Shown piece after piece: positions 5,843 to 11,218 of a DNA stretch of 27,942 bases; within the stretch, counting starts at the first letter, position 1, and every line of letters begins with the position of its first letter. This stretch comes from Prevotella sp. (lineage in GTDB: Bacteria > Bacteroidota > Bacteroidia > Bacteroidales > Bacteroidaceae): contig JAIJUV010000014.1 of NCBI GenBank assembly GCA_022732315.1, forward strand, positions 1 to 27,942, written 5' to 3'. The position numbers and the translations under genes are program-made. The notes below the pieces were generated by a model. That model saw nothing but the letters and a program-made list of their open reading frames with translations. It was not told where the DNA came from and did not search any database.

Positions 5843-5989
5843 CTACACCTTATATATATAATATAAGAGGCTTGCCAACGCCAACCATTCTCGATGGTGG
5901 ACTTGCATGGCCATAGGGTTCTTTGACTCTCCGGTGCCGGGGTGATAGGTCCAGGCACCTTCGGCCAGAGATTTACATCTTCTTCTCAT
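5843..5989 (-). CDS. Possible 48-aa phage peptide in the tRNA array
   Basis: The frame starts ATG at 5989 and encodes MRRRCKSLAEGAWTYHPGTG, then a polar middle and a hydrophobic aromatic end (LALASLLYYIYKV). The basic start and hydrophobic tail could anchor it to the membrane. There is no Shine-Dalgarno match, and the frame is short enough to arise by chance. Its only support is its position in an otherwise empty interval with the same orientation as its neighbours. Confidence 0.25.
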   Translation of the reverse strand: MRRRCKSLAEGAWTYHPGTGESKNPMAMQVHHREWLALASLLYYIYKV

Positions 5990-5991
5990 TG

Positions 5992-6040
5992 ATCCGCCGC
6001 TTACCACGACAATTCTTCGTTCCGTGGCAGTTCGGCGGAT
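5992..6040. other. Two-part hairpin, perfect 8-bp outer stem
   Basis: ATCCGCCG at 5992-5999 pairs with CGGCGGAT at 6033-6040, and inside it CCACG at 6004-6008 pairs with CGTGG at 6023-6027. It lies between tRNA genes and no T run follows, so a terminator is unlikely. At 49 bases it is too short for a tRNA. It may be a structured small RNA or a processing element. Confidence 0.4.
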
Positions 6041-6108
6041 GGGAAATTTATGAAAGAGTAAATCCTGTCTAACTGGTCTTCCGTGCTACGTGCGTTCCTT
6101 CTGGGCAT
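6001..6108 (-). CDS. Possible 35-aa phage peptide in the tRNA array
   Basis: The frame starts at the ATG at 6108 and encodes MPRRNARSTEDQLDRIYSFI followed by a polar end (PRNEELSW). It resembles a basic N-terminus followed by an amphipathic helix. The end of the frame, including the stop codon, lies inside the hairpin at 5992-6040. There is no recognised motif and no clear ribosome binding site, so it may be fortuitous. Confidence 0.22.
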   Translation of the reverse strand: MPRRNARSTEDQLDRIYSFINFPSAELPRNEELSW

Positions 6109-6342
6109 CTTCGCTATAGGTTCCCGACCTGAGATAATTAAATCCGCTCTACCCGTACTATCTTACACGTACACTAACGCTATAATGCGCTATATGTCCA
6201 ATATGTCAAAGAACTACTTCTCCTATCCTTTTAGAACCTCTACTGATGCAAGATTGTAGCTGCACGGACTACCTACTTTATAAGGTAAGGACTTACCTTT
6301 GCACCGTTCGAGATACATACGAAACGGATTTGTAAGAGAGTG

Positions 6343-6416
6343 TGGACGAAAAGGGATTCGAACCCTTGACCCTCGGTTTAGGAAACCGATGCTCTATCCC
6401 ACTGAGCTACTCATCC
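6343..6416 (-). tRNA. tRNA-Arg (anticodon CCT)
   Basis: Minus strand, 5' end at 6416. Acceptor GGATGAG/TTCGTCC (two G-T wobble pairs), D-arm GCTC/GAGC with GG in the loop, anticodon arm TCGGT-TTCCTAA-ACCGA giving CCT (reads AGG), and T-arm AAGGG/CCCTT with TTCGAAT. The discriminator base is A. All conserved bases are present. It is the first tRNA in transcription order. AGG is rare in many Bacteroidota genomes, so it may help phage translation. Confidence 0.93.
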
Positions 6417-6419
6417 AAA

Positions 6420-6472
6420 ATGGGGCGCAAACGAAATAGTTAAAGTCCGCCCCATCACTCATCGCTATGAGT
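6420..6472 (-). terminator. Two hairpins between the HTH gene and the tRNA array, possible terminator
   Basis: ATGGGGCG at 6420-6427 pairs perfectly with CGCCCCAT at 6448-6455 (20-base loop), and ACTCAT at 6457-6462 pairs with ATGAGT at 6467-6472 (4-base loop). On the minus strand the GC-rich hairpin is followed by TTTT and then tRNA-Arg at once. It could weakly terminate the HTH-gene transcript or mark the 5' processing site of the first tRNA. The rest of 6473-6584 shows nothing. Confidence 0.45.
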
Positions 6473-6584
6473 CTATCAACATAAAACTAACCTATCACCC
6501 TCACTGGCAACGTCATTAAACATAATAACTAAAACTTACTATTATTAACTAACAACCTTATTCTTCTCTATCATCTTGCGGACA

Positions 6585-6788
6585 TCAGCATACCTTATGT
6601 CCTTCGATGAGCTCATCTATATCTGACTTCTTGAAGAATGCGGTATTACCTATCATATAATGATGGATCTGACCGCTCTTTCTTAAGTCGTGTATGTAAC
6701 CTGTACTCATGCCGATATACTCGGCGAACTCTTTTGTAGAGAGCCATATCTTTTCGACAGGCTCAACTGATACTTTCTTGCGAGGCAT
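6585..6788 (-). CDS. Small HTH (helix-turn-helix 17/excisionase-like) DNA-binding protein
   Basis: This 67-residue protein has the winged-helix pattern of the MerR/excisionase-like HTH_17 family: KIWLSTKEFAEYIGMSTGYI (residues 14-33), then HDLRKSGQIHHYMIGNTAFF and KKSDIDELIEG. The helix-turn-helix is at about residues 19-38 and the wing at about 39-53. Such proteins act as excisionases or as small regulators in Bacteroidota phages and integrated elements. It starts 3 bp after the stop of the antirepressor gene and is in the same leftward operon. It could be Xis, but its distance from the att site argues equally for a regulator. Confidence 0.82.
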   Translation of the reverse strand: MPRKKVSVEPVEKIWLSTKEFAEYIGMSTGYIHDLRKSGQIHHYMIGNTAFFKKSDIDELIEGHKVC

Positions 6789-6791
6789 AGG

Positions 6792-7544
6792 CTATTTCTC
6801 AATTAATGGAAGGATATCATGTTTCTTTAACTCATCATACAAGAATAGTCTTCCTCTCTGAGTCCACTTTGTGTGCATTACAGAACCTGCACTACCGTCA
6901 CGATGAGTGATAGAAACTGTTTCTGACTGAACGTAACCACAAGGGAGATACTTTGCGTAGAGAATCCACTGACCACCAACTTTACGTTGAACGCCGAAGT
7001 TTCTCAGCAAGATATTGAACACCTTTGCTGATTGACCGTAGTCTTGAGCAATCTGTGTCGTTGTAACGGTCTCCTTGCTCGAAAGGATTGTATCAACATA
7101 ACTAACCTTTGGCTGCATCTCTGTGATTGTAGCCGAGAGCTGCACAATCTCTTCGTTCTTTGATTCAATAGCAAGCTGCTGTTGTTCTATCTTCTCCTGC
7201 TGCTTTGCTGCAAGCATAAGAGCTTCGGCGAAAGACTGAGGAACTTGATACTGTTCCTTCTTCTCTAATTCTTCCCAACGAAGAACAAGCTTTGCTCTCG
7301 CCTCGTCATTGAACTTTGTCGCAATATAGAGACATTCTGTTTTTGTCAACTGATAGCAAGGTCTTTTCTCTCCTTTCTGGTCAGTATATTCAACCAGCCT
7401 AAATCTCGACCCGTTGATTTTCTCCCAAGCAACCTCCATTTTTCTAATGGCTTCCATGATATGCTTATGAAGCTTTCCTGTAATCTCTGCAATTTCGAGA
7501 GATGTCATTGTATCGGTTCTTCCGAGTTTTATAATTTCCTCCAT
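6792..7544 (-). CDS. Phage antirepressor: Rha N-terminal domain plus KilAC C-terminal domain
   Basis: This 250-residue protein has two parts. Residues 1 to about 95 match the Rha regulator domain (DTMTSLEIAEITGKLHKHIM, later RPCYQLTKTECLYIATKFND). Residues about 130-250 match the KilAC/ANT antirepressor domain (SYVDTILSSKETVTTTQIAQ, then KVFNILLRNFGVQRKVGGQW, ending FLYDELKKHDILPLIEK). A helical linker rich in Gln and Glu joins them. Such fusions are common phage antirepressors that relieve the CI-type repressor or redirect early gene expression. It is the second gene of the leftward operon. It is in a position to oppose the repressor at 8045, though that action is inferred. Confidence 0.92.
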   Translation of the reverse strand: MEEIIKLGRTDTMTSLEIAEITGKLHKHIMEAIRKMEVAWEKINGSRFRLVEYTDQKGEKRPCYQLTKTECLYIATKFNDEARAKLVLRWEELEKKEQYQVPQSFAEALMLAAKQQEKIEQQQLAIESKNEEIVQLSATITEMQPKVSYVDTILSSKETVTTTQIAQDYGQSAKVFNILLRNFGVQRKVGGQWILYAKYLPCGYVQSETVSITHRDGSAGSVMHTKWTQRGRLFLYDELKKHDILPLIEK

Positions 7545-7565
7545 ACTTTAATCTTTTAAAGTTTA

Positions 7566-7787
7566 CTACTCAACCGGAACAGCGGTAATAATCGCCGTAT
7601 GGTTCTTGTAATCTGCCGAGGTTGAGTATTTAAGCACTCCCTTCGGCAAATCTTCATATTGAGCGAGCTGATAAGCGTATGTCACTGCCGACCTGACTGC
7701 TCTTGCGGACTCAAGCAGAAAGACTTCAAATTTTCCTGGTTTAATGTCCAATATGTCCTGTTTTGTTATTCTTGCAACTTTTTTCAT
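7566..7787 (-). CDS. Hypothetical phage protein, 73 aa, first gene of the leftward operon
   Basis: The protein begins MKKVARITKQDILDIKPGKF and has a helical middle (LLESARAVRSAVTYAYQLAQ) and strand-rich end (HTAIITAVPVE). There is no recognised domain. It is basic at the start and could bind nucleic acid, but no classic HTH is visible. As the first gene after the leftward promoter at 7932-7962, it holds the place often taken by Cro-like or early control proteins. The leader is about 140 bases long and contains the palindrome at 7860-7873. Confidence 0.7.
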   Translation of the reverse strand: MKKVARITKQDILDIKPGKFEVFLLESARAVRSAVTYAYQLAQYEDLPKGVLKYSTSADYKNHTAIITAVPVE

Positions 7788-7815
7788 CTTGGTTACTTAA
7801 ATAATCCGTTTAAAA

Positions 7816-7847
7816 TTTGGAGTTATGCGAAAAAAGTCGTATATTTG
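7816..7847 (+). promoter_or_regulatory. Rightward Bacteroidota-type promoter (candidate repressor promoter)
   Basis: TTTG at 7816-7819 and TATATTTG at 7840-7847 are 20 bases apart, an exact match to the Bacteroidota consensus. It would transcribe towards the repressor gene at 8045 with a leader of about 190 bases. Confidence 0.65.
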
Positions 7848-7859
7848 CAGTGTCAATGT

Positions 7860-7873
7860 AAAGTACGTACTTT
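7860..7873. promoter_or_regulatory. 14-bp perfect palindrome between the facing promoters
   Basis: AAAGTACGTACTTT is perfectly self-complementary. It lies 12 bases downstream of the rightward -7 element and about 58 bases downstream of the leftward one, so a bound repressor dimer could affect both transcripts. A nearby hairpin (CCGTT-TGT-AACGG at 7892-7904) adds to the symmetry. Operator role inferred. Confidence 0.5.
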
Positions 7874-7931
7874 CGGTCGCACAAGCCTCCGTTTGTAACG
7901 GCTTAGTTAGTTACTTGACCGTCAACGAGTG

Positions 7932-7962
7932 CAAAGGTACATGATTTTCGTGTAATCACCAA
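7932..7962 (-). promoter_or_regulatory. Leftward Bacteroidota-type promoter for the early operon
   Basis: On the minus strand TTGG (7962-7959) and TACCTTTG (7939-7932) are 19 bases apart, an exact TAnnTTTG match. It faces the rightward promoter and would start RNA near 7925, reading the 73-aa gene, the antirepressor and perhaps the whole early block. Confidence 0.7.
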
Positions 7963-7988
7963 GGATTTTACGCGATTTTCTTGTATCA
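7943..7988. repeat. Direct repeats overlapping the leftward promoter, candidate operators
   Basis: GATTTTCGTGTAATCA at 7943-7958 and GATTTTCTTGTATCA at 7974-7988 are the same motif with one change and one missing base, 31 bp (about three helical turns) apart. The first copy fills the spacer of the leftward promoter and the second lies just upstream of it, the right place for repressor binding. Confidence 0.5.
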
Positions 7989-8014
7989 TTAACCTTTATT
8001 GTCACTTTAGGCGG

Positions 8015-8040
8015 TTTTAGTTACATATATAAAACTAAAA
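8015..8040. promoter_or_regulatory. Inverted repeat just upstream of the repressor start codon
   Basis: TTTTAGTT at 8015-8022 and AACTAAAA at 8033-8040 are perfect 8-base complements with a 10-base spacer; the repressor ATG follows 4 bases later. It could be an autoregulatory operator or an RNA hairpin that hides the start region. No consensus promoter element lies here. Confidence 0.45.
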
Positions 8041-8044
8041 GTGT

Positions 8045-8623
8045 ATGGCGGTAACAGAAAATCGTGTAGCAGGACTACAAGAAAGACTGAAGGAAGTTAT
8101 GAAGTGCGAACAGCTTAACAAGCAGCAGTTCATGAAGGTGACCGATATAAGTAATATCGGCAGGAAGCTCGACGGCAAGGTTGCTATCACCAAGGTGGAC
8201 ATAAGCAAGATGAAGCGCTCATTGCTAGTTAACGACCAATGGCTCGAAACCGGCATCGGCCCGATGTACTTACCTGAAAAGCTAGATGAGAAGAAAAGAG
8301 AGCTAAACAGAATGTCCGGCAGCTATCCGCATCTACATATTGCTGACGACTTGATAAAAGAGGAAATAGAACGAGCAGCTCAGCATGCAAAAGACTGTTC
8401 GAGTCCATCAACGTCAGTAATAGCAAGCATGTTTGGCCACCATAACAACCAGAATATCGAAACTGGCACAGAACGGGCCAAAGAGCGAGAAGGAGAATCT
8501 CTTAATGATAAGAATGCCCAGCTCATTCAGATCATCAACGCCAAGGATGAGATTATCAAGGCAAAGGACAGCGAGATTCGTCTTCTCAGGAAGATTCTTG
8601 CAGATAACGGAATCGAGGTATAA
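8045..8623 (+). CDS. CI/Cro-like phage repressor with C-terminal coiled coil, no protease domain
   Basis: This 192-residue protein has an N-terminal HTH-like region (about residues 8-80) of the Bacteroidota phage repressor type. The order is RLKEVMKCEQLNKQQFMKV, then NIGRKLDGKVAITKVDISKM, then LLVNDQWLETGIGPMYLPEK; the WLETGxGPM element is typical for the end of this domain. A polar linker follows, then a C-terminal coiled coil (about residues 152-188, rich in Ile/Lys/Glu: QIINAKDEIIKAKDSEIRLL). No LexA-type Ser/Lys peptidase domain is visible, so induction is more likely by an antirepressor (the Rha/KilAC protein at 6792) than by self-cleavage. It is divergent from the early operon and followed 20 bp later by the lipoprotein gene. 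Confidence 0.82.
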   Translation: MAVTENRVAGLQERLKEVMKCEQLNKQQFMKVTDISNIGRKLDGKVAITKVDISKMKRSLLVNDQWLETGIGPMYLPEKLDEKKRELNRMSGSYPHLHIADDLIKEEIERAAQHAKDCSSPSTSVIASMFGHHNNQNIETGTERAKEREGESLNDKNAQLIQIINAKDEIIKAKDSEIRLLRKILADNGIEV

Positions 8624-8643
8624 CATTATTATATATAAGGATT

Positions 8644-9129
8644 ATGAAGAAGGTATTATTAGCAGCAATGATACTTCTTGCAGGAGCATCATTCACATCA
8701 TGCAGCAGTAGCGATGATGACGACAATGAGAAACAGGAACAGAAGTTTGATGCCAGCAAGGTTATGAGCGGCAAGTGGAAACTGAGCAAGATTCAGGATT
8801 TCCCCATTCCGATAAACCACTACTCCATTCAGAAGGGAAATACAATTTCATTCTTGGATGGCGGCATCCTTCGCACAGAGGGAGACTTCTCGGTAGTAAC
8901 CAATGGGGATGCGGCCATACCTATGACAATGCCGTTTGGTGGCTACAAGACCTGGAAAGCTAATACCGCTTACAAGCAGGACGGAACCGTTGACACTGGC
9001 ACTTCTGCGGTGTACTTCGATGGAAGCGAAATGTACGTAGCCTACTTTGTTTCAGCAACGGAAATTGACCTAGTAAAGTTTGCAACAGAAAAATTAGGCA
9101 TGGTGTACGTACTCACAAAAGTGCAGTAA
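8644..9129 (+). CDS. Predicted surface-exposed lipoprotein (phage moron)
   Basis: This 161-residue protein starts with a lipoprotein signal peptide: MKKVLLAAMILLAGASFTSC, with the lipid-carrying Cys at residue 20. The residues after it are SSSDDDDNE; an acidic SDDDD-type stretch right after the Cys is the export signal that sends Bacteroidota lipoproteins to the cell surface. The rest (MSGKWKLSKIQDF, later strands and GGYKTWKANTAY) has the look of a small lipocalin-like beta barrel, as in DUF4923-type proteins, but the family is not certain. It lies 20 bp after the repressor on the same strand, so it is probably expressed in the lysogen, and it ends next to the att scar. This is the classic site for cargo that changes the host surface; exclusion of other phages is possible but unproven. 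Confidence 0.8.
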   Translation: MKKVLLAAMILLAGASFTSCSSSDDDDNEKQEQKFDASKVMSGKWKLSKIQDFPIPINHYSIQKGNTISFLDGGILRTEGDFSVVTNGDAAIPMTMPFGGYKTWKANTAYKQDGTVDTGTSAVYFDGSEMYVAYFVSATEIDLVKFATEKLGMVYVLTKVQ

Positions 9130-9160
9130 AATACGATTTTTGTGAGTAATATGTGAGTAA
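9110..9160. repeat. Repeats of TTTTGTGAGTA near the att site, candidate integrase/Xis arm sites
   Basis: TACTCACAAAA (9110-9120) is a perfect reverse complement of TTTTGTGAGTA (9138-9148), and TGTGAGTAA occurs twice in direct orientation at 9141-9149 and 9152-9160, 11 bp apart. The first copy overlaps the end of the lipoprotein gene. Tyrosine recombinases bind such repeats beside the crossover site. Seen: the repeats. Inferred: the role. Confidence 0.5.
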
Positions 9161-9204
9161 GTAACCGGTAATTACACCAAATACTATCAGTACTAGAGAC
9201 TTAT

Positions 9205-9262
9205 CGAGATACACGAGAGTCTTCCCAAGCCTGTGAGGCGGGTTCGACTCCCGTATCTCGCT
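9205..9262 (+). pseudogene. Displaced 3' half of tRNA-Gly(CCC) at the prophage right end (att scar)
   Basis: Positions 9221-9262 match the 3' half of a tRNA-Gly(CCC): loop TTCCCAA, 3' side of the anticodon stem, T-arm GCGGG/CCCGT with loop TTCGACT, acceptor half ATCTCGC and discriminator T. No true 5' half is present; instead CGAGATAC at 9205-9212 happens to pair with GTATCTCG at 9253-9260, but there is no D-arm and the anticodon stem cannot form. This is the pattern left when a phage integrates in a tRNA 3' half and supplies a copy at the other end. The intact gene is predicted left of this window. Confidence 0.75.
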
Positions 9263-9278
9263 CTCCTATTCTTTCATC

Positions 9279-9393
9279 CCCCTTTCCATTATTCACTCCC
9301 TCATTTTCATCATCATCCTTTTTTTTCATCATTCACCCTCTCTTTTTCATCATCATCCCTTTTTTCATCATTCACCCTCTCTATTTCATCATG
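9279..9393. repeat. Imperfect tandem repeats of about 40 bp, pyrimidine-rich
   Basis: Units starting CATCATCATCC, then a T run and CATCATTCACCCTCTC, begin at 9308 and 9348, with a partial third from 9387 and a degenerate copy before 9308. The period is 40 then 39 bp, and one strand is nearly all C, T and A. It lies between the att scar and uxaB. There are no spacers of constant unique sequence, so it is not a CRISPR array. Confidence 0.8.
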
Positions 9394-9472
9394 CTCTTTT
9401 TTTTGCTTTCCCAGCGTAAACCTTTACGCACGAATTTTGCTGTTTTGAGGTACAATCTACCGATATTTTTTA

Positions 9473-9480
9473 TACCTTTG
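9473..9480 (+). promoter_or_regulatory. -7 element of the uxaB promoter
   Basis: TACCTTTG at 9473-9480 fits TAnnTTTG; the nearest upstream TTG (9445-9447) is 25 bases away, more than the normal 19-20, so the -33 part is weak. The leader to uxaB is about 115 bases and may hold control elements. Confidence 0.5.
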
Positions 9481-9603
9481 CATCAGATTTCAGAAAGATA
9501 TGAAAATCTGATCTCTATACAACATTTATTAAAGAGAAAGAAATAGATGTATAATTTAAAAGTATACTAATTTTAAAACAAATAACAGACAAAATAATAA
9601 ATC

Positions 9604-11085
9604 ATGAAAGAGCTTAAAGCATTGAACAAGCGCACTGCTCCTAAGAGCGTAGCGCCAGAGAAAATCATCCAGTTTGGCGAGGGTAACTTCTTGCGTGCAT
9701 TCGTTGACTGGATTGTATGGAACATGAACAAGAAGACCGACTTCAACGGTTCTGTCGTTGTAGTTCAGCCATTGGCTGGCGGTATGGTTGACTGGTTGAA
9801 CGGTCAGGACTGCCTCTATCACGTAAACCTTCAGGGTAAGGAGAACGGCCAGGCAATCAATACATTGGAGCGTATCGACGTAATCAGCCGTGCACTGAAC
9901 CCATATTCTCAGAACCAGGCTTTCATGGCTTTGGCTGAGCAGCCAGAGATGCGTTTCATCATCTCTAACACAACTGAGGCAGGTATTGCATTCGATGACT
10001 CTTGCAAGTTCACTGATGCTCCTGCAGCTTCTTACCCAGGTAAGTTGGTTCAGTTGCTGTTCCACCGCTACAAGTTCTTCGAGGGCGACCCAACTAAGGG
10101 TATGATCCTGATGCCATGTGAGCTAATCTTCCTGAACGGTCACCACCTGAAGGAGTGCATCTACCAGTATATCGAGCTTTGGAAGGAAGACATGGGTGCT
10201 GACTACGAGGGCTTCAAGGAGTGGTTCACCAACCACTGCTATGTTTGCGCTACACTCGTAGACCGTATCGTTCCTGGCTTCCCACGCGACACCATCAAGG
10301 AAATCCAGCAGAAGGTTTGCTACAAGGACAACCTCGTAGTAAAGGCTGAGAGCTTCCACCTCTGGGTAATCGAGAAGGCTGAGAACATGACTGTAGAGCA
10401 GATGCAGGAGGAGTTCCCTGCTCACAAGGCTGGTCTTCACGTTCTCATCACAGACAACGAGAAGCCATACCACGAGCGTAAGGTTACTTTGCTGAATGGC
10501 CCTCACACTGTATTGAGCCCTGTTACATACCTCAGCGGCGTAAACATCGTTCGCGATGCTTGCGAGCACCCAGTATTGGGCAAGTACATCCACAAGGTAC
10601 AGTTCGAGGAGTTGATGCAGACATTGAATCTCCCTATGGACGAGCTTCAGAAGTTCGCTTCTGACGTATTGGAGCGTTTCGAGAACCCATTCGTTGACCA
10701 CCAGGTAACCAGTATCATGCTGAACTCATTCCCTAAGTTCGAGACTCGCGACCTCCCAGGCGTGAAGATTTACTTGGAGCGTAAGGGTGAGTTGCCACAG
10801 GGATTGGTATTCGGTCTTGCTGCCATCATCACTTACTATAAGGGTGGTGTTCGTGAGGACGGTGCTCCTATCCAGCCAAACGACGACCAGAAGATCATGG
10901 ACAAGCTGACTGAGCTTTGGGCTACTGGCGACACCCAGAAGGTGGCAGAGGGTGTACTCGGCTTCGACTACATCTGGCATGAGAATCTGAACGAGACTGT
11001 TCCTGGCTTGACAGAGTTGGTTAAGAAGGATCTCGACCTCATCCAGGAGAAGGGTATGTTGGAGGCTGTGAAGACCATCCTCTAA
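9604..11085 (+). CDS. uxaB: Tagaturonate reductase (altronate oxidoreductase)
   Basis: This 493-residue enzyme of the mannitol dehydrogenase family reduces D-tagaturonate to D-altronate with NADH in the galacturonate (pectin) pathway, in the cytoplasm. The N-terminal IIQFGEGNFLRAF (residues 21-33) is the dinucleotide-binding signature, followed by VVVVQPLAGGMVDWLNGQD, RFIISNTTEAGI and the MPCELIFLNGHHLKE block typical of UxaB. The length is that of full UxaB proteins. The start ATG at 9604 is preceded by an AT-rich leader without Shine-Dalgarno. It stands alone: no uxaA, uxaC or kdgK is visible. A terminator follows at 11131. E. coli-type UxaB is the best match; other mannitol-type dehydrogenases are less likely given the tagaturonate-type N-terminus. 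Confidence 0.93.
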   Translation: MKELKALNKRTAPKSVAPEKIIQFGEGNFLRAFVDWIVWNMNKKTDFNGSVVVVQPLAGGMVDWLNGQDCLYHVNLQGKENGQAINTLERIDVISRALNPYSQNQAFMALAEQPEMRFIISNTTEAGIAFDDSCKFTDAPAASYPGKLVQLLFHRYKFFEGDPTKGMILMPCELIFLNGHHLKECIYQYIELWKEDMGADYEGFKEWFTNHCYVCATLVDRIVPGFPRDTIKEIQQKVCYKDNLVVKAESFHLWVIEKAENMTVEQMQEEFPAHKAGLHVLITDNEKPYHERKVTLLNGPHTVLSPVTYLSGVNIVRDACEHPVLGKYIHKVQFEELMQTLNLPMDELQKFASDVLERFENPFVDHQVTSIMLNSFPKFETRDLPGVKIYLERKGELPQGLVFGLAAIITYYKGGVREDGAPIQPNDDQKIMDKLTELWATGDTQKVAEGVLGFDYIWHENLNETVPGLTELVKKDLDLIQEKGMLEAVKTIL

Positions 11086-11130
11086 TTGATGAAGAAATAG
11101 TTATCAAGGTAAAAGGATAGAAAAAAGGAA

Positions 11131-11177
11131 TCCGGTAAGTTCAAGCATGGCTTGATTCTTACCGGACTTATTTTTTA
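11131..11177 (+). terminator. Rho-independent terminator of uxaB
   Basis: TCCGGTAAG at 11131-11139 pairs with CTTACCGGA at 11158-11166, an inner CAAGC/GCTTG pair closes a small loop, and a T-rich stretch to 11177 follows. It faces the end of the minus-strand genes, so it may also separate the convergent units. Confidence 0.9.
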
Positions 11178-11218
11178 TCAGAATGTTTTTATCTGAGCTT
11201 TTTATCAGAGTATTTTCA

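Larger units (their letters stand above)
5804..6342. other. Non-tRNA interval inside the tRNA array
   Basis: About 540 bases separate the odd long-loop tRNA from tRNA-Arg. Two short minus-strand frames (5843-5989 and 6001-6108) and one strong hairpin (5992-6040) are present. A possible minus-strand promoter, TTGACA at 6204-6209 with a weak CATTAT 16 bases downstream, could drive the distal tRNAs. I see no further tRNA and no recognised RNA family. Confidence 0.4.
1..9262. mobile_element. Right portion of an integrated prophage (left end outside window)
   Basis: Positions 1-7787 hold only leftward genes of phage type: RecE/DUF3799-like exonuclease, RecT, DUF4494, DUF1064, a Rha/KilAC antirepressor, and a tRNA array. 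Positions 8045-9129 hold a rightward CI-like repressor and a lipoprotein. The right boundary is placed at 9262, where a headless 3' half of a tRNA-Gly(CCC) gene is followed by host-type sequence and the uxaB gene. Integration into the 3' half of a tRNA gene leaves such a displaced fragment at one end. No integrase, terminase or structural gene is inside the window, so the left end must lie further left. Whether the phage is still active cannot be judged here. Confidence 0.85.

Noticed and set aside
5992..6040. Hairpin considered as another tRNA
   Set aside because: Only 49 bases, no T-arm and no D-arm; kept only as a structured element.
7746..7760. Shared 14-base string ATGTCCAATATGTC at about 6195 and 7746
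   Set aside because: One copy lies within a coding frame and the motif is not symmetric; a chance match cannot be excluded.
9205..9262. tRNA fragment considered as a working D-armless tRNA-Gly
   Set aside because: The 5' side of the anticodon stem does not pair (GAGTC against GCCTG) and there is no D-arm; an att scar explains it better.
9279..9393. Tandem repeats considered as a CRISPR array
   Set aside because: The units are directly joined without unique spacers and there are no cas genes.
9233..9448. Plus-strand frame of 71 codons rich in His, Ser and Phe
   Set aside because: It is a product of the pyrimidine-rich tandem repeat and starts within the tRNA fragment.
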